Position numbers and translations under genes: made by a program. From Deltaproteobacteria bacterium UBA2957 (GTDB taxonomy: Bacteria > Myxococcota_A > UBA796), in contig DEBL01000343.1 in NCBI GenBank assembly GCA_002348535.1, positions 6,143 through 12,743 on the forward strand: a stretch of DNA of 6,601 nt, in the 5' to 3' direction. Below, one piece after another: positions 1 to 5,884 of this stretch. How positions within the stretch are numbered: position 1 is the stretch's first letter; each line of letters opens with the position of its first letter. Below the pieces are notes generated by a model. The model had not been told where the DNA came from, did no database searches, and was given only the letters and a program-made list of their open reading frames with translations.

Positions 1-383
1 CGCTCGACGCGTTGGCCGCAAACCCGGACACCCCGCCTGCCCACATCTCAGTCCTGAGCGATGACCACAGACTGTTCGAAGGCTTTTTGTTGCTCGCCGT
101 CCGCGAAGCGTGGCCAGATACTCCCGCGCGTGGCGTCGTGATGGACCCCCATGGAACGTTTGAAATGTTCCACGAAATGGACGCCTTCTTGTGGGTCGCT
201 CCCACGGGACGAGACTGGCCCACATCGACAGAAATTGAAGCGGCGATGACAGCCGATCATGTCGACCCAGCCAGCATGCCACCGGCTCCGCGAGTGGTCG
301 AGTCTCAGCAAAGTGCGTTCAGCGAGCAGGGACGATGGTCGGTCAATGACACCACCGACATCGTCGTCTACCGCCGACGGTGA
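1..383 (+). CDS. C-terminal part of an unrecognised protein (5' end outside the window)
   Basis: The reading frame is open from the window edge (first full codon at position 3) to the TGA at 381-383, so this is the 3' end of a longer gene. The TTG at 12 is in frame, but I see no ribosome binding site that would make it the true start. The visible part is about 126 residues and looks like a soluble alpha/beta domain: a hydrophobic-amphipathic helix (FEGFLLLAVREAW), then short strands such as GVVMDPH and AFLWVAP, and a basic C-terminus (DIVVYRRR). It has no membrane segment, Cys pair or catalytic motif that I recognise. The pattern loosely resembles the soluble C-terminal tail of large multi-membrane-span glycosyltransferases, but this is only a guess. 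The NUDIX gene follows after 25 bp on the same strand, so the two are probably in one transcript. The gene is real (good frame, dense packing); its function is unknown. Confidence 0.6.
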   Translation, partial: LDALAANPDTPPAHISVLSDDHRLFEGFLLLAVREAWPDTPARGVVMDPHGTFEMFHEMDAFLWVAPTGRDWPTSTEIEAAMTADHVDPASMPPAPRVVESQQSAFSEQGRWSVNDTTDIVVYRRR

Positions 384-396
384 CGATACAGTGCAT

Positions 397-403
397 GGAG
401 GAG
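397..403 (+). promoter_or_regulatory. Strong ribosome binding site of the NUDIX gene
   Basis: GGAGGAG lies 5 nt before the ATG at 409. It decides the start. The same frame is open upstream to an ATG at 259, but that stretch overlaps the preceding gene and has no comparable Shine-Dalgarno sequence. Confidence 0.8.
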
Positions 404-408
404 ATCCG

Positions 409-1176
409 ATGAACGCCACTGCACGACCCGCATCCACCGTGATTATTTTGCGGAATGCAACCGCGGGCCCGGAAGTGTTGATGCTCAAACGCTCGGGTCG
501 ATTGGGGTTTTTTCCCAATGCATGGGTGTTTCCTGGCGGCCGAGTCGACTCGGCCGATCACACGGCACCGACCGTCGGGCGTGCCCATGGACTCCCCGAT
601 GCCGACCGAGCGTTTGCCGTTGCTGCGATCCGCGAGACCTTCGAAGAGTCCGGGGTCTGGATGGGTACGGGGGCAGCCTCTGAAGCCTTTCGCCGCGAAC
701 TGAATGCCCGCACCGCAACGTTGCGCGATGCCCCCGAGTTGTGTGCAGACCTAGGCCGACTGACGTACTGGAGCCGGTGGGTGACCCCGGAGAACGAACC
801 GAAGCGATACGACACGCGATTCTTCGTCACTGTGTTGAGCGGTCACGAATCCAAGCGAGCCTCCGCTGACCAGGCAGAGACCGTCGACCATTGCTGGATT
901 CGGCCATCGGATGCCGTCGACCAAGCCGAGGGGGGTGCGTTTTTTATGGCCCCTCCAACCTACTTGACGCTCGCCGAGATGACGGACTGCCCGTCTGGAG
1001 AGGCCATCGTGGCGTTGGCCTCGAAGCGCACCATCGAGCCCATCATGCCAAAGTTGGATGTTCATGACGGCCAGTGGACTGTCGTCCTACCGGGCGATCC
1101 GGAGCACCCCGCTGATCGGGCCCTCACCACAGCGACTCGAGCCGAGTACAAGGACGGACGATGGCACCGATCGTGA
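409..1176 (+). CDS. NUDIX hydrolase, NUDT19-like (possible CoA/acyl-CoA diphosphatase)
   Basis: This 255-residue cytoplasmic protein is predicted to cleave a nucleoside diphosphate linked to another moiety. The NUDIX fold starts with a beta strand (STVIILRN, about 9-16) and LMLKRS (24-29). The NUDIX box is split: WVFPGGRVDSAD at 39-50, an insertion of about 17 residues, then AIRETFEESGVW at 73-84. This gives the metal-binding signature R75-E76-x-x-E79-E80-x-G82. The later motif YWSRWVTPE (120-128), followed by KRYDTRFFV (132-140), is characteristic of the NUDT19/RP2-type branch, whose characterised animal members hydrolyse CoA and acyl-CoA. The inserted NUDIX box is also a trait of that branch. 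The position normally held by Glu in GX5E is Asp-rich here. Substrate assignment is inference from the motifs. The ATG at 409 is chosen because of GGAGGAG. The 3' end overlaps the S8 peptidase gene by 16 bp, which suggests co-expression, although no functional link between the two is obvious. Confidence 0.88.
   Translation: MNATARPASTVIILRNATAGPEVLMLKRSGRLGFFPNAWVFPGGRVDSADHTAPTVGRAHGLPDADRAFAVAAIRETFEESGVWMGTGAASEAFRRELNARTATLRDAPELCADLGRLTYWSRWVTPENEPKRYDTRFFVTVLSGHESKRASADQAETVDHCWIRPSDAVDQAEGGAFFMAPPTYLTLAEMTDCPSGEAIVALASKRTIEPIMPKLDVHDGQWTVVLPGDPEHPADRALTTATRAEYKDGRWHRS
1150..1154 (+). promoter_or_regulatory. Ribosome binding site deciding the S8 peptidase start
   Basis: AAGGA lies 6 nt before the ATG at 1161, inside the end of the NUDIX gene. 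A second in-frame ATG at 1176 overlaps the NUDIX stop as TGATG (1174-1178) but has no Shine-Dalgarno sequence. No other start-type codon occurs between the in-frame stop at 1113-1115 and 1161. Confidence 0.55.
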
Positions 1177-2555
1177 TGGCCATGCTCCTCAGCCAGACCG
1201 CCGTGGCGGGTCCGGTTCGCGGCATCCCGCACAAACCTGAACGGATCACACCCGCGGCGGGCCGTGACCCGCACCGACTGGTGGTCAAACTGGCCGAGGA
1301 ACAGGGTCTATCCATGACGGCTTCGGGCGTGCTGGGGCCGCGTGCACTGCCCACCCTGAATGCACTTCTGCGCCAATCCACGCCCCTGTTTAGCCGGCAC
1401 ACTGAGACTCGGAATGCAGCCCGAAACCCTCACCTCGCCGACCTGAGCCTGTACCGGGTGATTGAGGCGCCCAACGCCGTTGAAATCGGAAATCAACTTC
1501 TCGCACGCGGAGAAGTCGAGACAGCATACCTCGCCTCGCTCCCCGTCCCTCCCCCTTTCGACATTCCACCAACCACAAGCGACTACTCCTTTGACCAAGG
1601 CTACGACCTTGCGGGACCTCACGGGTTTGGCTTCGATGACGCCGCGACGTGGCCGGGTGGCGATGGGCGAAACATTCGAGTGGCCAACCTAGAGTATGGA
1701 TTCGATCCCACACACGAAGATCTCGTTGATGTGGATATCGATGCCATCGGGCCCTCTTTCGACCTCTACCAGTTCCATGGAAACGGTGTGATGGGAATCA
1801 TGGCTGCGCCGGACAACGGATACGGCGTCAGCGGACTCATTCCAGCCGCTGGATTTTTGGTGGTCTCTCCCTTTGTCGATGTCGACGTGTACAACGTGGC
1901 CGATGCCATCGACATCGCAGCCTCAATGCTCACTCCGGGAGACATCTTGCTGATCGAACAGCAAGGCTGGGTCAACGACACCTATACGCCTGTGGAGGTC
2001 GATCCCGCCGTGTTTGATGCCATTGCTTCCGCGGTTGATTCGGGCATCGTCGTGATCGAGCCGGCAGGCAACGGCGCCTGTGATCTTGATGCTGCCGAGT
2101 GGGACGGCGCGTTCAATCCACAAACACGCGACAGCGGCGCCATCATGGTCGGTGGTGGGGCGTCCCCCTACAGCGGCTTTGCGCCGCGCAGCTACCACCC
2201 TCTCGGAAGCTGTTTCGGCGAGCGTGTCGACGTACAGGGATGGTTCGATAGCATCATCTCGTTGTCAGCGGGCGATGGAGCCCCCTCGTACACCGACCTG
2301 TTTTTCCCGCAACGCGATGGCCGCCAAGCCTACACGGCGCGCTTCGGGGGTACCTCTGGAGCGGCGCCGCTGGTCGCAGCCATCGCTGCGGTCATGAACT
2401 CGGTGGCCATCGAAACCCGAGGTGAGCCATGGAACCCCATCGAATTGCGAGCCGTGCTTCGATCCACGGGTCACCCACAAGCGGATCCATCCAGCAACCC
2501 GATCGGACCTCAACCCGATTTGAGGCGTCTGCTGCACATCTACGGTGTTCGTTAG
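1161..2555 (+). CDS. Exported subtilisin-like S8 serine peptidase with Glu at the catalytic Asp position
   Basis: This 464-residue predicted serine endopeptidase is exported to the periplasm or outside. Residues 1-16 (ending TAVA, before GPV) form a short hydrophobic signal peptide that has no basic residue in its n-region. Residues about 38-135 look like an inhibitor-type pro-region (LYRVIEAPNAVEIGNQLL at 97-114 and VETAYLASLP at 119-128). The peptidase domain runs from about 145 to 440. His206 is in FHGNGVMGIMA, the oxyanion Asn304 is in PAGNG, and the nucleophile Ser399 is in GGTSGAAPLVAA. At the Asp position the sequence is VANLEYGFDPTHEDL. Counting seven residues back from the His of HEDL, as in subtilisin, places Glu178 where Asp is expected, and the residue two before it is Asn176. 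Cys307 and Cys351 could form a disulfide. The segment ERVDVQGW is typical of related myxobacterial S8 proteins. There is no C-terminal anchor, so the product is probably soluble. The gene overlaps the NUDIX gene by 16 bp and converges on the PilZ-like gene. Confidence 0.88.
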   Translation: MAPIVMAMLLSQTAVAGPVRGIPHKPERITPAAGRDPHRLVVKLAEEQGLSMTASGVLGPRALPTLNALLRQSTPLFSRHTETRNAARNPHLADLSLYRVIEAPNAVEIGNQLLARGEVETAYLASLPVPPPFDIPPTTSDYSFDQGYDLAGPHGFGFDDAATWPGGDGRNIRVANLEYGFDPTHEDLVDVDIDAIGPSFDLYQFHGNGVMGIMAAPDNGYGVSGLIPAAGFLVVSPFVDVDVYNVADAIDIAASMLTPGDILLIEQQGWVNDTYTPVEVDPAVFDAIASAVDSGIVVIEPAGNGACDLDAAEWDGAFNPQTRDSGAIMVGGGASPYSGFAPRSYHPLGSCFGERVDVQGWFDSIISLSAGDGAPSYTDLFFPQRDGRQAYTARFGGTSGAAPLVAAIAAVMNSVAIETRGEPWNPIELRAVLRSTGHPQADPSSNPIGPQPDLRRLLHIYGVR

Positions 2556-3766
2556 ATGCCGGCGAGCAGCGCCAGCTGAGCCTGCTGGATCGTATTGAGC
2601 GCCAACGCAATCGCCATGCCTTCCTCCGTCAACGCCACCATCTGCCCAGCGGCATCGAGGACTTGGCCGTCGTGGAACTGAAATCGAATGTCGACGGGTT
2701 GGTAGAGTTCCACCAGTTGCGGGTGGTCGATTGTGATGGCGGACGTATGGAGCGTGCGGTCGAAGTCTTCAAGGTACGACTCAAACGAGAGGTACATGAC
2801 GATGATCTCAATGGGTCGCGCGTCAGCATTCACCATGATGACCGGAGGCGACTGCAGGGAAGGCGGCGCCGAACCCATCCCGACTGGCGTCGATGTGACT
2901 GATGCAGTTGGCCGATCGGCCGGTGCGGTCTTCGTCAAAGCCGAGCCCACCGGCTCAACTGGAGGCGCGCGCTCGGCGACAACCGGTGCAGCGCGTTCGG
3001 TGGTCGGTGCCGGGCGCTTGGGTTCCGGCACCTTGACTGCGGGTGTGGGTTGCTTGGGTGCGGGCCGCTGGGGTTCCGGCACCTTGAGCTCCCGGGCGGT
3101 CTTCGGCGCAACCGGCGGGACCGTCGAGGCCGGTTGAGGCGTGGCGGCCGACCGTGTCGGCGTCGGCGTGAGGGAAACCGGCGTTCGCGTTGCCGTGGTG
3201 GGTGCATCGCGCTGCGAACGGGCTTCGCGGCGCAGCTTCTCTCGAATGTTCGCTCCGGCCTGCACCGAACTCCCTTCCGCTTCCTCGCTCAGGCCAAAAT
3301 CCACGGCCGGCTGAGACGCCTTTTGCTGCAATCGCGCGCGCCGCCGATTCATGCGCTCCAAGACCGCCTTGGCCTCTGTTTCCGTAAGGCCGCTCATCAT
3401 TTGATTGGGCGCTTGCTGATTGAGCAAACTCGGGTCGCGTTCGAGGTGCCGTGAGACGCCGCCCTCGGCAAAATCACTTCGCCACCCATCGAAACGTTCC
3501 CGATCGGCCGGCCCCATAGCGGTGATCTCTCCCACGTACTGGGGCAGTCGGTCCGTGCGAGCCTTCATGATCCGATCGATTCGAATCGTTCCCATGACGG
3601 TTCCACCGGTTCCAGACAACTCCATCCGGAATGGACACTCCGTGCCGCTGGACAACTTTATGTCCATTTCAAAGCTGATGCGGTTCGACTTTACGGCAAC
3701 CGTCGCACCGAACCGCAAGCCGACAGGGCTCTGCAAGGCGAACATTAGCTGGTGTTTCGAATCCAT
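2552..3766 (-). CDS. Protein with two degenerate PilZ-like domains and a Pro-rich linker
   Basis: This 404-residue protein has no signal peptide or membrane segment and is presumably cytoplasmic. Residues about 15-100 resemble a PilZ-type beta barrel (GTECPFRMELSG at 41-52, IRIDRI at 61-66, YVGEITAMGPADRERFDGW at 77-95). A charged helix follows at 128-150 (ETEAKAVLERMNRRRARLQQ). Residues about 165-310 are a disordered Pro/Ala/Thr-rich linker with a 17-residue near-repeat (KVPEPQRPAP at 228, KVPEPKRPAP at 245). Residues about 315-400 again match a PilZ layout (IIVMYLSFESYLEDFD, then VDIRFQFHDGQVLDAAGQMV, then GMAIAL). In both domains I cannot find the RxxxR and (D/N)xSxxG residues that bind cyclic di-GMP; the second motif aligns with TLHTSA. 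A structural or partner-binding role is therefore more likely than c-di-GMP sensing. The ATG at 3766 is preferred over the TTG at 3778 because GAGG lies 6 nt upstream of it. The gene lies 89 bp downstream of the metallopeptidase. The PilZ assignment rests on pattern reading only. Confidence 0.72.
   Translation of the reverse strand: MDSKHQLMFALQSPVGLRFGATVAVKSNRISFEMDIKLSSGTECPFRMELSGTGGTVMGTIRIDRIMKARTDRLPQYVGEITAMGPADRERFDGWRSDFAEGGVSRHLERDPSLLNQQAPNQMMSGLTETEAKAVLERMNRRRARLQQKASQPAVDFGLSEEAEGSSVQAGANIREKLRREARSQRDAPTTATRTPVSLTPTPTRSAATPQPASTVPPVAPKTARELKVPEPQRPAPKQPTPAVKVPEPKRPAPTTERAAPVVAERAPPVEPVGSALTKTAPADRPTASVTSTPVGMGSAPPSLQSPPVIMVNADARPIEIIVMYLSFESYLEDFDRTLHTSAITIDHPQLVELYQPVDIRFQFHDGQVLDAAGQMVALTEEGMAIALALNTIQQAQLALLAGI
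2987..3089 (-). repeat. 51-bp in-frame near-duplication in the Pro-rich linker
   Basis: The 17-bp sequence GGGTTCCGGCACCTTGA (plus strand) occurs exactly at 3020-3036 and 3071-3087, 51 bp apart. The 17-residue offset matches the protein repeat KVPEP(Q/K)RPAP. The rest of the unit has diverged, so this is an old duplication that lengthened the disordered linker. Confidence 0.7.
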
Positions 3767-3769
3767 CTT

Positions 3770-3776
3770 CCCCCTC
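3770..3776 (-). promoter_or_regulatory. Ribosome binding site of the PilZ-like gene
   Basis: On the minus strand GAGGGGG precedes the ATG at 3766, with the GAGG core 6 nt away. This overlaps the region that would be coding if translation began at the TTG at 3778. It is the reason for choosing the ATG. Confidence 0.6.
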
Positions 3777-3794
3777 AATGTACCGAAACGAAGC

Positions 3795-3849
3795 CGTTTA
3801 ATAAAGCAGGGTCTGGGCGTTTAATGAAAGACAATGGCGCGTTTTAAGC
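3795..3849. repeat. Three phased CGTTTAAT-like direct repeats
   Basis: On the plus strand, CGTTTAATAAAG starts at 3795, CGTTTAATGAAAG starts at 3818 and CGTTTTAAGCC starts at 3840. The starts are 23 and 22 bp apart, about two helical turns. They lie between the metallopeptidase stop and the PilZ-like start. Phased direct repeats in an AT-rich upstream region could be an operator for a regulator that binds cooperatively along one DNA face. The third copy is weaker. Confidence 0.45.
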
Positions 3850-3855
3850 CAGTTC

Positions 3856-5829
3856 TCAGCCCGGAGGCAACCGAAGAGCAGGCCGCTTTTTCCGCACGAT
3901 TAGCCAGCCAAGCAATCCAATAAACAGACCGAAGTTGGGTCTCCGGGGGACTGCACTGCACCCCGATGCGACTGGGCGATCCGCAACCGTATCGGTCCGC
4001 TGCAACGCCGTCGCCGCGATCGTCACGTTCATGTAATCGGCGTCGAGGGGCAATCGGCTTCGGTTGATCGAAGCGAGGGAACCGTACAGCACTCCGGCAT
4101 CCAGCAATCCGGGCACCGTATCTTCGGTCACGAAAAACTGCCCAGTCTCCTCGTCGAGTTCCAAGAGGGCGTCGTAGGTCACAGGGGTCGCGTGATGAAG
4201 CCCGATCCCCTCGATGCGCGACGGTTCATGCTCGACGGGTGCGTCGAGTCGGAGGTAAATCGCGAGGCCCGACCCTTGAGAGGCGCCGTCAAAATCCCGA
4301 ATATCCAGCAGGATGCCGTCGGATTCTGCTGGAATTCGGTGCATGAACTGCACACCACCAGCGAGTCGGTCGTACGGTGCACTGAGACCCAAGTTGAGGA
4401 GGACCTGACGCGTACTGTGGACGCGGGCAAGGTCGATAATTCGAGCGCAGTCAACCATGCCACTGGCTTCGATGTGCCCGTCAATGGCGGAGTGCGTCTC
4501 GGGACTGATCGCGTCTGTTTCCAACAGATGCTGCGCGACCGTCATGACCGACGCAGCCGCATCGGGCCAGTCGGTGTCGTTATCCCAGACCGATACGGCT
4601 GCGACCACAATGTCACCTACGAGATCGGGCCCAATCGCGGGGTCTTCCACCATATTCCACATTGTGGATCCCCAAATCTCGCCGCTGCGGTGCACCTGTC
4701 CCCTCAGGTCATCGGGACAGCGCCGATCGCGTTCCAAGTCCCGAATCGCCTCATCCCAGCGGTCTGACCGACCGAGGCCTTCAGCCAATAGCGGGTCGGG
4801 ATTCAGGACCATTGCAAAGGCATCCGCGACGCCCTCGTTGAGGGCTCCGGGAGTCATGTCGACGCCCAAGGCATCGGCCTGCATCCACATGCTTCCCGCC
4901 ATCAAACGGACCAATGCATGGCCATACTCATGGTGGACAACATCCGCATCGTAGCCAAAGTTGAACCCTGCATCGCTGATACCGAAGCTCAAATCCCGAT
5001 CCCCATCGTCGTCGAAATCACCGAAGAACGCATTGGTAAGGGGGAAGTTCGTGAACACTTGAATGGGTGCGTCCAGCCGCAATCCGTACCGTTCATCGGC
5101 CCACCGCGCGATGGCATCCACGTGATGGTAGGCGTTTGGCTGAACAAAGGGGTCGTCCAACTCGCCTTCAGCAGGCCATGAAAAGAAATCGCCCGTCAGC
5201 GTTGGCTTTGCTGCGAAGGACCAATCGCGACAGACTCGCTCTCCGAACGGCGCGGGGTCGATGCGCCAGTCCGTACATTTGGTGGAGAACACGTACTCAC
5301 CGCGAAGCATCGAACCGGTGTACAGCCCTGCGAGCTCGACGGTGATCAGATCGGAAACCGATGGACTTGTATCGTAGATCCATGCCCGCGCCGACCAGCT
5401 ATCGGCTTCCGCGGCGATGACCTCTCCATCTACCGCATCCACGTAGACCGACCACAGACCACCGATGGCTCGGACCGTGTGACGCCACGCCAACTTCGCA
5501 GCCCCCTCGGCGGGGAACACCACGAGTGTTCCACGGCCCACGCGGGACCGGCCCCAGCCCGCCTCAATGATTCGCACCGAGTCTTGTTCCGATAGAGACG
5601 GCACCGTCGAGTCGGGAAAGGAGGCCGGTAGCGGATTGGATTTCATCCACACTGTGCCATCGACCGCCTCCAGTCGTACAGCGGGTGGACCATCATAGGG
5701 AACGCCATCCATCGCTGGCCGTTCCCGAATCACTCGCCCCGTGCGCCACGGCGTAACCGTCCGCTGCACGGCCAAAGGAGGGCTGGCCCCTGCAGTCGCC
5801 AAGGCTGTAATGAACAGGGGCACCCACAT
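3856..5829 (-). CDS. Surface-anchored M36-like (fungalysin-type) zinc metallopeptidase
   Basis: This 657-residue predicted secreted metallo-endopeptidase starts with a hydrophobic signal peptide (1-16, MWVPLFITALATAGAS) that lacks n-region Lys/Arg. A pro-region of FTP/PepSY type follows (about 45-142, including KLAWRHTVRAIGGLWSVYVDA at 112-132, which is typical of thermolysin/fungalysin propeptides). The catalytic domain carries the zinc motif H300-E301-Y-G-H304 and the downstream ligand Glu332 in GALNEGVADAFA. GEIWGSTMWNM (383-393) matches the M36 pattern more than M4. DFDDDGDRD at 271-279 is a Ca-binding-type Asp loop. After a beta-rich C-terminal region (about 480-610) comes SGC624, a hydrophobic segment 633-645 and RKKRP (646-650). 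This resembles MYXO-CTERM sorting tails and suggests outer-surface anchoring. The ATG at 5829 is the first possible start, because an in-frame TAG lies at 5841-5839. The Shine-Dalgarno sequence is weak (TAGG). The gene lies 55 bp downstream of the Asp-rich exported protein gene. Confidence 0.88.
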   Translation of the reverse strand: MWVPLFITALATAGASPPLAVQRTVTPWRTGRVIRERPAMDGVPYDGPPAVRLEAVDGTVWMKSNPLPASFPDSTVPSLSEQDSVRIIEAGWGRSRVGRGTLVVFPAEGAAKLAWRHTVRAIGGLWSVYVDAVDGEVIAAEADSWSARAWIYDTSPSVSDLITVELAGLYTGSMLRGEYVFSTKCTDWRIDPAPFGERVCRDWSFAAKPTLTGDFFSWPAEGELDDPFVQPNAYHHVDAIARWADERYGLRLDAPIQVFTNFPLTNAFFGDFDDDGDRDLSFGISDAGFNFGYDADVVHHEYGHALVRLMAGSMWMQADALGVDMTPGALNEGVADAFAMVLNPDPLLAEGLGRSDRWDEAIRDLERDRRCPDDLRGQVHRSGEIWGSTMWNMVEDPAIGPDLVGDIVVAAVSVWDNDTDWPDAAASVMTVAQHLLETDAISPETHSAIDGHIEASGMVDCARIIDLARVHSTRQVLLNLGLSAPYDRLAGGVQFMHRIPAESDGILLDIRDFDGASQGSGLAIYLRLDAPVEHEPSRIEGIGLHHATPVTYDALLELDEETGQFFVTEDTVPGLLDAGVLYGSLASINRSRLPLDADYMNVTIAATALQRTDTVADRPVASGCSAVPRRPNFGLFIGLLGWLIVRKKRPALRLPPG

Positions 5830-5884
5830 GCATTCAACCTACCCAAAAACGGGTCTCATGGCACGCTGCCGGTGCATGGCGGCC

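Larger units (their letters stand above)
3767..3855 (-). promoter_or_regulatory. AT-rich leader / possible promoter of the PilZ-like gene
   Basis: This 89-bp gap between the metallopeptidase stop and the PilZ-like start is the longest non-coding stretch here and is clearly more AT-rich than its surroundings. Read on the minus strand it contains TTTATTAAAC- and CATTAAACG-type stretches that could serve as -10 elements. I found no -35/-10 pair with good spacing: TTGTCT at 3834-3829 lies 25 nt from TATTAA at 3803-3798. No Rho-independent terminator for the metallopeptidase is evident. A promoter of its own is plausible, but read-through from the upstream gene is equally possible. Confidence 0.35.

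Noticed and set aside
259..408. Longer N-terminus for the NUDIX protein starting at 259
   Set aside because: It would overlap the upstream gene by 125 bp, lacks a Shine-Dalgarno sequence, and NUDIX homology begins only after 409.
501..519. ATTGGG / CCCAAT inverted repeat with a T-run in the NUDIX gene
   Set aside because: It lies inside the conserved coding stretch LGFFPNAW. The T-run is in the 7-nt loop rather than after the stem, so it is not a terminator.
2935..3207. Arg/Pro-rich reading frame in another frame over the linker
   Set aside because: It is a composition shadow of the repetitive Pro-rich coding region, with no start signal of its own.
5845..5878. Possible Rho-independent terminator between the Asp-rich protein gene and the M36 gene (minus strand)
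   Set aside because: The stem CATGCAC/GTGCCATG is short with a bulge, and the T5 run begins 7 nt after it. This is too weak to call.
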